Of a DNA stretch of 64,000 nt, positions 1 to 11,312 are shown piece after piece. Made by a program: the position numbers and the translations under genes. Position 1 is the stretch's first letter, and each line of letters begins with the position of its first letter. The notes below the pieces were generated by a model, which saw only the letters and a program-made list of their open reading frames with translations, was not told the DNA's origin and did not search any database. Location of the stretch: positions 266,998,199-267,062,198 of the forward strand of contig CM053030.1 of the NCBI GenBank assembly GCA_028564925.1, read 5' to 3'. This DNA is from Lithobates sylvaticus. Taxonomy: Eukaryota > Chordata > Amphibia > Anura > Ranidae.

Positions 1-1185
1 TACCCCCTCCTCAACGACTTCTCCCCTCAGAGGACCACCGGACTTGAGGGTAAAAAGTCTATGGAAAAAACGGAGGAGGACAGGGGCATGTACGTCCGAG
101 GATGGGACCCAAGAGCGTTCCTCTGGACTGTACCCTTTCCAATGCACTAGGTACTGTATGCGCCCTTGGAACCTACAGGAGTCAACAATGGACTGTACTT
201 CATACTCATGGTTCTCAACCTGATCAGGGTGAGGACGTGGCACCGAGGTGGTAAAGCGGTTGCAGACCAAAGGTTTTAATAAGGAGACATGAAATACATT
301 TGAGATACGCATATTAGAAAGAAGGCCTAATGCACAAGCCACTGAGTTAATTTTGCGAAGAATACGGAAAGGCCCAATAAACCGAGGTGCGAAATTCAGA
401 GAGGGAACACAAAGTCGGTGGTTGCGAGATGACAGCCAGACCCTGTCCCCAACCTGGTAGGAAGACGCAGGGACTCGTCTGCGGTCAGCAAGGAGTCTGT
501 ACCTATCATTAGCATATTGCAAAGCCTCCTGAACTTGTGCCCAAGTGGAACAAGAGATGCTCCTCTAACGCAGGAATACTCTGTGGAACAAAAGAGTCAG
601 GCAACATGGAAGGTTGGAAACCAAAGTTCGCCATAAACGGGGACAATCGGGAAGCAGAATTCAAGGCACTATTGTGAGCAAACTCTCCCCACAGTAAGAG
701 GTCTGACCAGTTGTTATGATGGTCAGAAATATAGCAACGTAGGATTTTCTCCAAGGACTGATTGGCTTTTTCTGCGGCCCCATTAGACTGCGGGTGATAC
801 GCAGAGGAGAAAGCAAGCTGAATTCCCAACTGTGCACAAAAGGCTTGCCAGAACCGGGACACAAACTGACTACCCCTGTCCGAGACAATCACTTTGAGTA
901 GCCCATGTAAGTGAAAGATCTCCCAAGCAAAAATGGAAGCCAGTTCCTTAGAAGTGGGCAACTTCTTAAGTGGAATACAATGAGACATTTTCGAGAACCG
1001 GTCAACCACCATAAGGATAACTGTGTTGCCCTGGGAGTTGGGTAACTCCACAATGCAATACATAGACAGGTGGGTCCAGGGCCTCGCTCCATTGGATATG
1101 GGTTGTAGGAGACCCACTGGAAGGTTTCGTGGAGTCTTACTCTGAGAACACACAGAACAGGCAGCTACGAAAGCGATTACTTATG
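1..1185 (-). mobile_element. Ty3/Gypsy chromovirus remnant: integrase core and chromodomain
   Basis: This is a fossil LTR retrotransposon piece read on the minus strand. Around 1150-640 lies an integrase domain with family hallmarks such as VVDRFSKM, VSDRGSQFVSRFW and AYHPQSNGAAEK, which carry catalytic-core residues of the DDE-type integrase. Toward base 1 follow the integrase C-terminal region and a chromodomain-like module with motifs HEYEVQSIVD and YLVHWKGYSPEERSW, which assigns it to the chromovirus branch of Ty3/Gypsy. The element runs off the left window edge. Its upstream pol parts (protease, reverse transcriptase) are not seen to the right, so this copy looks broken and partial, with at least one large loss. 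No LTR is visible in the window. Age is probably moderate, because motifs are still easily read. Confidence 0.9.
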
Positions 1186-1600
1186 GATGCACTCACATGT
1201 TAGTGTGCCTAAAAGACAGGCACAAGTCTATCCAGCATTCCGAGTAAAGCCTTTGCTCGCCATCACGTCTGTAGGAACCGTACAAGCATCGGTTTGGTGC
1301 GGGTCAGTAATGGGAAGTGACATTGATGCTATTCACCGGCCTCTGGCCTTAATGAAGACACTTAATAAAGACACTATCCTTCGATCCTTGTGTCCTGCTC
1401 CTAAGAATCCCAAGGAAATTGCTCTTAATTGTTTGAACATAGCTTATCAGAGACTAGCTAAAAGTCACTGTCTCTGTTCCGCAAATTGAATCTTTTTTAT
1501 TTCCTGCTAACAGGAAAAGACACCCTGCTTCCAATCAACTTTTATTAGCTGGATGAGAAAACGCATTGTAATAGCTTATGCTCAAAAGGATACCCTCAGT
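1186..1600. other. Unclassified sequence next to the Gypsy remnant
   Basis: A 100-codon open frame (1187-1489, +) lies here, but its product matches nothing I recognise and its composition is ordinary. I treat it as chance or as part of an unrecognised repeat. The block sits between two retroelement fragments, so it may belong to the same repeat cluster. Confidence 0.3.
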
Positions 1601-1800
1601 ACCCTTACCTGCTCACTTGACTAGATTGGTGGGGATTTCCAACATCAAGCATTTGTTGCTCAGCTTTGTAAGGCCACCACCTTTGCTTTAGTTCATACAT
1701 TCTCCAAGTTCTACCAGGTGGATGTGAAGGCTTCTGCAGATGCAGCTTTCAGCTGCAAGGTTTGTTCAGCTGCACATTGAGTTGGGTCAGTGACCTTTGT
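1601..1800 (+). mobile_element. Possible tyrosine-recombinase (DIRS-type) retroelement fragment
   Basis: A plus-strand frame reads through motifs such as CKATTF, VHTFSKFYQVDV and ADAAFS. These resemble the last conserved part of the tyrosine recombinase of DIRS-like retroelements in frogs, where a catalytic tyrosine lies in a similar FYxxDV context. It is a short fossil, clearly broken, with no termini visible. The family call rests on motif memory only. A Crypton-type or other tyrosine recombinase is the main alternative. Confidence 0.4.
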
Positions 1801-3623
1801 CTGTTTTTGTTGGTCTCATTGACATGGTTTTGTTTGCCTTATTGTTGTCCTGTACTGTACACCATGATATGGAACTTACAGGTAAGTCAAAATTCCTTTC
1901 ATCTTATTCGTACAGTACAGGTCACAGGCTAGACCCTGGGACATTCCCAAGCAATGATTCAGAGAATGAGCACTGTCCCCTCTGTTCCTGTGTTACCCTG
2001 CACTGCTTGCTAAAAAATTAGGTCTTACAGAGTGGGGTAGGGTGCTAGGGGTATGCCCAAGGAGGGCAATGCAAAATCTTTGCTAAAGATAGTAGCCTAT
2101 AACCCAATGTCTATAAATATCCAGCCTATATCCCTTACTGTACACCAAACTATGGCATTTACATATAATTCATGTTATTACACCACCTATATAATTTTAA
2201 ATATGTTTATTTTCACTGGTCTATTAGGAACATATTTTTACCTTCTCTAACAGTGACTGGTAAAGCCTGAAAAGGGCTCAATCAAAGGACAGGAAATCCT
2301 ATATAGTCATACTACAACAAAAACTTACATTTTGAATTAGTTGTTTCAACTGAGAGGCCATAGACCCAAATAAGACTATTCTAAAAGGAAGAGCAGACAC
2401 TATCATGCCATATGCTTATCTATACACTCAGTGTATTATACTTTATTTACATTAATTTTATATATTGTGGGATTTTAAAATGTGTTTGTTCTACACTGCA
2501 TAAGATTTAATACATCATGCTGCACAATCGTCAAGCAATGCATGAATAATTATCACAACGAGGCATAGCAGACAAACCACAAAAAATGCATAATTGGAAC
2601 TGCAGGCCAAGAAGTCTCCAAAGAGCATTCCTCTGATTACGGTCTTCCAAACGCAAAACATTTCATCATTTTATTATGCAAGCTAAATAATAGTGGGAGA
2701 CACATACAATTATTTTTCCCCGACTAGATGTCTCATAGATTGATTTGCCTTTAACCATTCTTGACTGTTTATGGCTAACTGAATTAAAGTAGTATTGTGT
2801 TTGGATTTTTATTCAAACAATTTTATTCACTGATCTTTTTCAGGCAGCTGCTCTACATGAATTGGCCTAAAATATTGCTTAATGCCATGCTGAATTTGCC
2901 ACAAAATTACTCTAAAACTAGTCCCAGATCATTCCTCCTTGGTTATGGAGGTTTTCCCCTGCCTATGACTCACTTATTTTATGCATCTCCACTTTCTTTC
3001 ACATAAATTAAAAATAAATAAATGTTGGTAAAAGCCAATTAGAATTATAGAAGTAAAGATATCAAACCTTGAAAAATATGCTTTGCTCCCAATTCACAAA
3101 GTGTAAATTAGAGCAATAAAAGTTGTTTAGTAAATGATCATATCCTAGTTACTTATTCCATTGTACAGTATTCTGGAGACAATAAGCGTAAAAAAAATCA
3201 GCCATTTCCCTCATCAGAAAATGACTGAATTGTTGAAATCTGGTTTAAGTTAATTTATTTTGTATTTTTACAATATTTCTCCCCTAGGAAGGCATGTTGT
3301 TCACATTCAATGCCCATCAACATTCTTTATGAGGCATTTATTGTAAGGGAAACTCTAGCTTTGCAAAGAAAAAACAACAATCATTTCCAACTCAACACAT
3401 AGCCAGGAAGTTTGCAAACTTTATTGCTGATCTTTTTGTGTATATTAAATCAGGTCATACTAGTGCATTTGTTAAAACTGTGGAAAATACAGAAAAAGAG
3501 AGTTTGGAGGTGGAGGTTAGAAGTGTAAGCACCTAAATATTATGCTAAATGTGTAAGAGTTAAGTGTTAAGTTCAGGTTAGGAGCTAGAGGTTAAATATT
3601 CAAACATTATGTGGGGTTGTTTT
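1801..3623. other. fbxl7 intron 1, no recognisable feature
   Basis: AT-rich sequence with short A and T runs and only short chance open frames. I see no repeat termini, exon or RNA gene. Confidence 0.5.
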
Positions 3624-3776
3624 TATAAAACTGGAGAGTGAAAAATCTGGTGTTGTATACAGTTGCCAATCAGCTTCTAACGTAAGCTTGTTTAATTAAG
3701 CTTTGACAAAAAAACTGGAAGCTGATTGGTTTCTATGCAGAGATGCACCAGATTTTGCACTCTCCAGTTTCAGTAA
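3624..3776. repeat. Foldback MITE, CTGGAGAGTG family, copy 1
   Basis: The arms are inverted copies: the left end reads AAACTGGAGAGTG and the right end CACTCTCCAGTTTCAGTAA, with inner matches around CCAATCAGCTTC and GAAGCTGATTGG. The centre holds an AAGCTT-rich spacer. Related copies lie at 39305, 43906 and 55056. It has no coding capacity. Confidence 0.8.
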
Positions 3777-4090
3777 GGCCGAACATAGATGGTTCGAATT
3801 CCAGCTTAACCAGCTGGGATTCAAACCATCTATGGGCAGGCTGAATGTACCAAGTTGATCGATCAAGTGATTAACCAGCCTGCCGGATCTTACTTGCAAT
3901 TGTCGCTAACATTAGCAATAATCACTGTCTTCTCCCAATACAATGACTCGGCAGGAGGGATTCCCCTGTCAACACTGTCTGTGTTAATGGGGGAATCAAG
4001 GAAAGAAATTTGCACCATGTATGACCGGCTTAAATTAACACCTTTTGTGTTTTGGTTGAAAAACATTGGGACCTACATTATGTGTTGCAG
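3777..4090. repeat. Unclassified ranid-type interspersed repeat
   Basis: The block starts directly after the foldback MITE. It contains an inverted pair, GATGGTTCGAATTCCAGC and a matching GGGATTCAAACCATC, and a segment (CAGCCTGCCGGATC, then GGCAGGAGGGATTCCCC) whose layout resembles 9560-9915 and 63585-64000. I infer a shared repeat family; the boundaries are approximate. Confidence 0.4.
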
Positions 4091-5199
4091 TTAGGGCGTG
4101 GTTAATTGTTAAGGAGTGATTTAGAGAAATCTTACAAAGTAGGAACAGTTTGGGGAGGTGCACAATTTACCCTTTTTTTTAGACCAAAAAGTACCAGTGG
4201 CAAGCACTAGGAACCAAGACCACACATACTAGAGAATAAAGGGAGGAAGTCAGATGATTTTTTTTTTTTTTTGCTAACATATATGCAAACTTTCAAGCGC
4301 AACACTTTTTAATCTAACTTCTTACTGAACTGTGTAGTCGGCCAACATCACTAGCCTGGGATATTTAAGCATTACTGGAACTGTTAAAGCCATTGAGCAC
4401 TTCTAAATATTGCAGACACTGTAAAACTCTTTTGCATATGGTCACAGTCCTCAAGAAGTAAAATTATGTATGTGCTAGGCCTGTGCAGTCAATTAACATA
4501 AGAATTTAGGCAATTTTTACTCAACACATCAGTGGTCCTCTAGATTTATGTTACACATATGTCTGTCTTTGTTGCACCATTAGCTCACTAAATGGACCAT
4601 TCAGACAGAGGATATATGACTTCTTAATAAACAGACTTCTTGACTGCAAGCTACATGGGGAGGTAACTGTTTAGTGTGTGGCCTTTTTATGTTTTACATT
4701 TGATATTTTAAGGGAGTACAATATTAACAAAATGGTTATTTTAGCTCAGATTTTCTGCCTTAGGGTATACATGTTCTTCCAGGAGTAATTTCTGGCTAAG
4801 GAAAAGGATGAAATTGGCTTATTCATGTACCAACTGCTAGATATTTTTTAGTAGTTCAGCTAAGGTATCTTTATACTATACTGGTTTCCAAGATGTAAAA
4901 AATAGTTTTCTTTGTGTCCTGTAAGTCGTTGTATACAAAGAATGCATTTTACTTAGGGGTGGGGCATTCATTTAATATGGGTGATGTTTTACAAGAGGCA
5001 AATTGTTAACCTATTATACAATTTAATTTAAAATACTGCCTAAAAATATTTAGAAAACATTCCATGACACTGACCTTTCTGCTGAGTATGTCAACACCTG
5101 CTGTGGCTAATGATGTGTTGAAGATTTGTGTAGGTGGCAAAAATCCTGTGTAACAAAACGGCTTAGGAGGCATTACATTGTGGCAAATTCTACATTACA
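4091..5199. other. fbxl7 intron 1, no recognisable feature
   Basis: AT-rich intronic sequence with a T tract near 4258-4271. No repeat termini or exon seen. Confidence 0.5.
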
Positions 5200-5891
5200 T
5201 ACAGTGTTTCCCTGAAAATAAGCCAGGGCCTTATATTAATTTTGGCAACAAAAGACTCAGTAGGGCTTATTTTTGGGTTAGGGCTTGTCATGTGCGGTCT
5301 TCTCTCTCCATCTCCCTCCCTGCCTGTCAGGAATCGCTAGTGGAACTGAGTTAAAAGTGCCTGTAAAATCCTAAAACGCACTGCATTACAGCACTATATG
5401 TAAACTGTGCATGTCTCTGCAATCCACCTGTGACAAACACGTGCCTTCTTACAGCGCTCCATGACCCACCTGATCGGTCTTCCACACTCTGAGAACTGCA
5501 GAGGGAGGGGGGCCAGAGATCCCCGCTGAGAGCTGGCAGAAGAGGAGAAGGGGAGAGCAGCGGGGAGCAGCTGAGCACTACTTGGTGCTTCCATGGCCCG
5601 CCTGATTGGTCTACCCCGCTCTGAGCACTGCAGAGGGGGACCGAGATCCCTCGCTGACAGCTGGCAGAAGAGGAGGAGAGCAGCGGGAGGATCAGCTGAG
5701 CGGTGCCTCAATGAAAGTATTCACCACAAACAGACCACAGAAACATACACAGTCTAGACCACACAATGCTGTAATACAGTGTATCTTAGGACTTCACAAA
5801 CCTTCCAAACTAAGGCTTATTTTCGGGGTAGGCTTATATTGCAGCCCTTCCTGAAAACCAGAGTAGGGCTTATTTTTGGGGAAACATGGTA
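5200..5891. mobile_element. TA-flanked non-autonomous DNA transposon with internal duplication
   Basis: The left end reads TA then CAGTGTTTCCCTGAAAATAAG. The right end reads GGCTTATTTTTGGGGAAAC followed by TA. The inverted ends and TA flanks fit a mariner/Tigger-type element. The motif AGGGCTTATTTT recurs near both ends. The centre has two direct copies of about 120 bp (roughly 5452-5580 and 5589-5708), sharing GAGCACTGCAGAGGG-like and AGCTGGCAGAAGAGGAG segments, and is much richer in G+C than the ends. There is no transposase frame. Confidence 0.65.
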
Positions 5892-5979
5892 GAACAAAGC
5901 TTGGAATCTTTACTTAATGTGGTTCTGCACACAATAATGTAACATTCTATTACATAGCATCTAAATAGTGGTAAAAGGC

Positions 5980-6004
5980 CGTTTTTTTTTTTTTTTTTTT
6001 TTTT
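5980..6004. repeat. Poly-T tract
   Basis: An uninterrupted run of about two dozen T between the TA-flanked element and the GC-rich block that follows. Confidence 0.85.
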
Positions 6005-6412
6005 GTGTTACCTTTTAATCACAGCCCGGTCTCTTCACTCATCCATCTGTGTCTGCGGCTGTGGGCGGGGTCTGTGCGGGGATCCTTGTCATTTCCTTTG
6101 AGTGCCGCACTATCTCCAGGGATCTGGTGTCATTCATCCCAAGAGTCAGTGCGGACATCCAACCCGAAATCTCGCAAGATTTTAAGGACCTGAGTTGTTT
6201 ACACAGCTCGGCGCTGTTACCCGTGCGCATGCGCGGGAACCAGCAAGGCATGCTGGTTCCCATAACGAAAGGGAACAAGGAAGTGACTGCTTGTGGGCTT
6301 CAAATGCCCACAAGCAAAATGACAATGCAGTTGTTTTGCTTTTAAAAGTGGCGATTTTTCTGAAAAAACAGACATGGATACCGGACGGACACCCAACAAA
6401 TTAGTTAATTGT
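6005..6412. repeat. GC-rich repeat block
   Basis: This sequence is clearly richer in G+C and CpG than its surroundings and includes the self-complementary pair GAACCAGCAAGGC/GCATGCTGGTTC around 6238-6262 and TGTGGGCTTCAAATGCCCACA at 6292-6312. It is likely part of an interspersed element; its family is unknown to me. Overlapping short open frames on both strands are not credible genes. Confidence 0.4.
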
Positions 6413-7194
6413 TAGACTCATAATACTTTTAACATGAGAAGAAAAAAAAAGAAAAAAATAAGTGTAACTAATAGACACAATTAAACACTGTGGAACACCC
6501 TGGGAAAAGTGAAAATGAGCAATTATACATCACCAAACTTTTTTTTAGCCCTCTGCAATTAAGACAAGAAAAGTGCCTTATAAGAGCTGCTGCATATATC
6601 CAGCTTTATGTCTAGTTCAAGTAAAACTGGCCATTTCAGCCAGTTCAAAATTTGATCAACCCAATGTCTTTCGACTGAAACAGAAATAAGCTAGGTGGAA
6701 AATTGTTGGCTGAACGGTTCCTGCATCCAACCCTGGGTGTAAGTCCAGTTTAGGGCTAACCATACATTAACCAATAATTCATACTGGTATCTGTGCTATT
6801 CACATCCCAAACACAGTGAGCAGCATATCCACTGCTTCTGTGCTTGCAAAATTAATGGGAATGGGTGGAGGGAGCAGTTGCTAAAGCCATGAAAAGAAAA
6901 AAACTCACCTGCTGTAAAAAAAAAAAAAATCACAGTAGGAGGATCATTTATTCCACAACTCTTTACAGGGGGGACTTAATGATTCATGTAGGTCCTGGCT
7001 GCTAATCACATGAGCTACAAAGACAAGTTTAGATTACATGCTCTTCACAGCATAGTAGTAAAATGACTCAGTCCAAGTGTAAAGAATTGCTTTTACTGCA
7101 TCAGCTGTTGGCTGTAAGGGGTAGATATGAAATATGCATATGTACCTAACATATCTCGTCTGAAGTAGACAATAAACAAAAACATTTCAAATAA
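6413..7194. other. fbxl7 intron 1, no recognisable feature
   Basis: Ordinary AT-rich sequence with short A runs. No feature can be supported. Confidence 0.45.
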
Positions 7195-7242
7195 GTCATG
7201 CATAACTCCTCCCCCATACACGTTACGTTCAAGCAGAACTTC

Positions 7243-7320
7243 GACGTCACCGGACTCCTCCCCCTTCCCTTCGTTAACAGACGGAGGCACTTGGGGAAGG
7301 GGGAGGAGTTCGGTGACGTC
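7243..7320. repeat. 27-bp inverted repeat with terminal GACGTC
   Basis: The arms 7243-7269 and 7294-7320 are complementary with one mismatch, separated by 24 bases. The outer end of each arm is GACGTCACCG, which contains the core of a cAMP-response-element (TGACGTCA-like) site. The arms continue as a pyrimidine-rich CTCCTCCCCCTTCCC tract. It may be a MITE centre or a hairpin; function is not shown. Confidence 0.75.
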
Positions 7321-7340
7321 CATGTCTGTGACCTCACCAG

Positions 7341-7974
7341 ATCTCCGATGGAACTGTCTGTAGACCAGGAAGCCAGCGGAGAGGTGAGTACTGATCAAAA
7401 AAATTTTGATCGATCAAAAAGATTTACGATTAATCAAGGAATTAATCTTTAATTTCCACAGCCCTACAATAAATAGGTTTAATAAGGAAAGACTTTTGAC
7501 TGTGATATAAAGTTCATTAGAAGAACAGAAGAAGGTCAATTTACATTTAAAAGGCTTGAACAAATATCTTTAAATAATACTACGCAAACAATAACATTTT
7601 CCTGTAACTGGCAATTATGTGTCTCAGATTATACCTTCTTATGCAAACCATAACCCCACGCTGAGCCTATATACCACAATCACTGATCTACATGTATAAT
7701 TTATAATAAGTTATATTGCTACTGCCGCTGTACTGCTTTGGCTGGCAATTAAATGTATCTGTGGTGATGTTTACTTCCTGTGATAGTCAAATCTTTCTGA
7801 TTTTTTGTGACCACCAATTGATGTCTGCATGTCACAAACTAAAATTGATTGTGTCTGTTTGATTGTAGAGACCCTGTCCCCATACCAATTTCAGCAACAA
7901 TCTTCCTATAAGATTATATGTGCATTTAACTTATATTAGGCATGTTATTTATCTGCAAAATACTCTCTTGTGTA
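7341..7974. other. fbxl7 intron 1, no recognisable feature
   Basis: AT-rich sequence, with a short imperfect palindrome AAAATTTTGATCGATCAAAA near 7398. No gene or repeat termini seen. Confidence 0.45.
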
Positions 7975-9246
7975 GACATCCGAAAGCTCTGAGACTGCCG
8001 GTAGGTACTGCCAACTTAGATGTGATGTCAGCAGCCCCAGCAGACTCAAAGCTGTCCCCCAAGTGTCACTTATTCTCCTTCACTCCTCCCCCAGCAGATA
8101 CATAAAAGGGAGGGATGTGGGGGGGGGGGTGTGGGTGAGTTGCTGGGCCAGCACTGAGGGTAAATAGCCATCCCCAGAAGAAGAGATGGCTATGTAGTGC
8201 ACCCCCTGTAGGAGCCACTGGTGAATAGGGATCCCCCACCCTGCACAGTCAGTCACACCGAATTTCCACAGGTTCGCTCGAGACAGGAAAACAGTCCAGC
8301 AACTTTGGTTTTTGTGTTTTAGGGGTTAATAAAGGGGTTAATAAACTTGGATAGAGATGGGGTGATTATGGGATGCCCCCTGGACTGGAACAAACTTCTT
8401 CAGGGACACTTGAACTAAATACATTATCTGTATACACTCTTTCTCTAGAACATCGCTTGCTTGCAGAAAACAACACAGACCCAGCTGGAACACTGTTTGA
8501 TGAATCTGGCAAGGCACTCTGCCAGATCAAGCAAAAGCCCCTTACAGGCAGGTATGGTGGGCCCCTTTGGTGTGAAGCCAGTGTCCAGCTACATTTCTGT
8601 GGTTACTGATCCCAGCACCACCTTTTCAGACACTGCCAGCCTGCCTGGCTGAAGATGCCCCTTTCACTAGCCTTCCTGGCTACTTCTCCACAGTCCTCTG
8701 AGACTGTCGCAGACACCAGCCACCCGGCTGTCTTCTCCCTGCAGATCTCCTAGATGTGCTAGCTGGCCTTTGCTGTCCTCACTCTTGCTCCCGTGCCTCT
8801 GGACAGGACTCCTCTGTGCGTCTTGAGAGGATATCTCCAGCACCCGTACCCCAGGCCCGAGGTCACCCCCCAGACTAGTGGATTACTTTCAAGGGCCACT
8901 GACAGCCTCCTCTGCATCTCAATCTTCCACCTAAACTACACTGCTGGCCTGACACTGAGTATTTAAGAGGGGCCTACCCCCTGCTGGCCCATTTTCGATG
9001 GATTGGCTTGGATCCTCCTCAATACTCCAGGCAGCTTCTCATATCCTCCTACCATTCTTCTGGAAGCTTGTCCAAGGTTCCAGCAAGTAGGGGGGTTCCA
9101 GAGGTCCTGCCAAATGGGTCACCCAGCCTCCCTGAGTCACTCACCCTGACCCAGATTCAACCGAGCCTGGCTCCCAGCCAGACCAAATTTACCTACACTA
9201 TCAACAAACCTATTTACACTAGCACTCTACACTAGAGGGTGCTACA
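7975..9246. repeat. Unclassified GC-rich interspersed block
   Basis: The base composition shifts to G+C-rich across about 1.2 kb. It contains a TATA-like ACATAAAAGGG at 8099, a GGGGTTAATAAA tandem near 8322-8345, and G10 at 8119. The outer ends read TGTAGACATC and GGTGCTACA, a weak inverted pair that would suit an LTR-like or DNA element, but flanking duplications do not match and no coding domain is present. I leave it unclassified. Confidence 0.35.
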
Positions 9247-9407
9247 GCTCATGACAACCTCAGTGGAGACATTGGAATTTTAGCTGGGCTAGTCAAAGAT
9301 ACCAGAAATGCTGCTATTAGATAATGCATCAGTTAGCATGTTTGAGGTAAGAGGGTTGAACAATGTGCTGTAAAATGAATAAGCTCTTAGTGGTGCAGCA
9401 GTTTTAA

Positions 9408-9450
9408 CATATATATATATATATATTTTAATATATATATATGTATATAT
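9408..9450. repeat. AT microsatellite
   Basis: Alternating TA/AT runs interrupted by TTTA and TG, about 40 bp. Confidence 0.85.
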
Positions 9451-9559
9451 TCACAGTATAATACAAACATACATATTATAAACATATAATACTATTTTGC
9501 AATTATGTAAAAATATAATCTATGTTTGTTCAAGTAAACCTTTAGACCCCATTCATACT

Positions 9560-9915
9560 AGTAATAAGCGGAGGCTTGTGATCTTAAGCTGGCTCTACAT
9601 GGATTGGAAATCAGCCAGTTCAGCAGGGACTGACCAAATTTTGATCCATGCATGGGCAGGGTTGTTGTACAAACTCAATCTACTGATTGAGTTCTGTACA
9701 ACCAGCCTGTCAGGTTTTCCCTGTTAAATCAGAGCCGCTGGCTATAGTCGACAGTGCTGATTAGTGTATTGTGACGGCAGGGAAGTCTCCCTACTGTCAA
9801 AATGCAAAGGCTCAGCAAGGAGGATCCCCATTCACATCAAGTGTGTGGATAGGGGAATCTAGTCCTTTTATTTATTCAACCCGCTGGTTAAAAAAAAAAG
9901 ACTCGTCGATGGGCT
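9560..9915. repeat. Unclassified ranid-type interspersed repeat
   Basis: It contains an inverted pair (GTTGTACAAACTCAATC and GATTGAGTTCTGTACAAC, 9661-9703) and a GGATCCCCATTC segment. Layout and wording resemble 3777-4090. The ends are not defined. Confidence 0.4.
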
Positions 9916-9999
9916 GCTTTACAGGAGTGAGTTTTTTCTGCATATTTTTTGTGCATTTTTATCTATGACCTATAGAACAGGAGTATGCCCAATAGACTT

Positions 10000-10803
10000 T
10001 TAACCTCCCTGGCGGTATGATTCTGTGGAATTTTGTGCTGAAAGCGGTACAATTATTTTGCCTGGAAATTTGGCGTTTTTATATTGTAGGAATGCAATTC
10101 TTATGAATAACTCACTTAAATCTGTCCGAACCAGAGTCTAGTAGACATCCCGGGTATGATAAAGTTTGAAACACAAAATAATAAATTATAATATAATAAA
10201 AATATATATAAAAATGATTCAATAATGTAATCAAATCAAAAACACTGAAATTTGCTCAGTTGCAGAATAGTCGCTGTCATTAAATTTATTGTTTGATGAT
10301 AAATTGTGATTTTAATTTTTTATCTGTGTTTTCTAGCTGGTCTAAAACCACTTTTGACATAAAGGGACACTTTTTGGTTGCTATGGACAATCTCCAGTTT
10401 CCAGGCAGAAAAAAAATATTTTTATTATATAAAATGACATGCAGGGCACTGTGCAGACCACTAGGGACAAAGGGGGTGTGTATTTTTGGTATACAGTACT
10501 GTAATCTGTAAGATTACAGTACTGTATATGTGTTTTTACACTTTTTTGAATTTGGCGCCGATCTCCGCTCCCGTGCGTCGGAACGTCGCAGGGAACGGAG
10601 ATCGGCGGCACTCGGGCACTGTGTGAATCGAGCGAGCGGACGGCTCGCTCACACAGCGGGGAGACATCGCAGGATCCAGGGGAAAAGGTAAGTAACTTCC
10701 CCCCTGCATCCTGCACGCAAGCCCGAGTCTGGCTCGGGGTTACCGCTCCCAGCAGAAAAAGCTGGACCCGAGCCAGACTCGGGGTTACCGCCTAGGAGGT
10801 TAA
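10000..10803. mobile_element. TTAA-flanked non-autonomous element, CCTCC family
   Basis: TTAA sits at 10000-10003 and again at 10800-10803. Just inside, the left end reads CCTCCCTGGCGGTATGATT and the right end, on the other strand, CCTCCTAGGCGGTAACCCC, so the element has terminal inverted repeats and a TTAA duplication as in piggyBac-type elements. The 3' third is CpG-rich and holds inverted pairs, including GAGCGAGCGGACGGCTCGCTC and two opposing copies of a CGAGTCTGGCTCGGG segment. No transposase is encoded. Confidence 0.75.
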
Positions 10804-11222
10804 ATGAGAGCGCCTGAAAATGCGTAGGAAAAATTGAGCCAAAACTTTAATTTCTTCCATGAAAGAATATCATGTACTTCTTTGATCTTCTTGGCGATAC
10901 GCGACACATTACTCCCAATGAAAATGATGGAATTCTTCCACTTCCACAGTGTTGTGGTGCTTTGGGAATCAAAGCATCAAAATGTTCAGGTATTAATGGG
11001 ACCTTAGTTGACTTATCCAAATATATATAATATCTTTTAATGTTTGCATGAGGTAGATATATCATATTTATAAATATTTTGTTTTTGATTCTATCACTAC
11101 CCCTATACAGTGAATAAAGAATGTTGGTTAAAAAGCAAATATGGCTGTTTGCACCTCTGCTAACTAGAAGTATTTTTAATTGGTTCCAGTGGTCTTATTT
11201 CTATCTTTGCTTTTTATTTTAG
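10804..11222 (+). other. 3' end of fbxl7 intron 1 with splice acceptor
   Basis: The last bases before the exon are a pyrimidine-rich tract (TTATTTCTATCTTTGC then TTTTTATTTTAG) ending in AG at 11221-11222. A CTAAC branch-point-like sequence lies at about 11160. Otherwise this is plain AT-rich intron. Confidence 0.7.
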
Positions 11223-11312
11223 GCAAAGGCAGCTCAAGCATCTCATCCGACGTGAGTTCAAGTACAGATCACACACCGACTAAAGCCCTCAAGAATGTGG
11301 CTACTAGTGAAG
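11223..11312 (+). CDS. fbxl7: fbxl7 exon 2 (F-box and leucine-rich repeat protein 7)
   Basis: This 90-bp internal exon completes a glycine codon begun in exon 1 and encodes KGSSSISSDV, SSTDHTPTKA and LKNVATSE, ending with the first base of the next codon, so it is phase 1 at both ends. From memory, vertebrate FBXL7 starts with a short exon-1 peptide followed by exactly this Ser/Thr-rich stretch; human has Gln where this has Leu after TPTKA. It encodes the disordered N-terminal region ahead of the F-box and the C-terminal leucine-rich repeats. FBXL7 is a substrate receptor of SCF (SKP1-CUL1-F-box) ubiquitin ligases, reported to act on Aurora A and survivin; the fly homologue acts in Fat signalling. 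The flanks are AG at 11221-11222 and GT at 11313-11314 (GTACAC, a weak match to the donor consensus). Exon 1 and the F-box/LRR exons must lie outside the window; the intron after this exon is also very long in mammals. Confidence 0.93.

Noticed and set aside
1187-1489. 100-codon frame next to the Gypsy remnant
   Set aside because: No domain recognised and no relation to the Gypsy frame; kept only as unclassified sequence.
7975-9246. Solo LTR
   Set aside because: Ends read TG...CA and a TATA-like site exists, but the flanking bases are not duplicated, so it cannot be supported.
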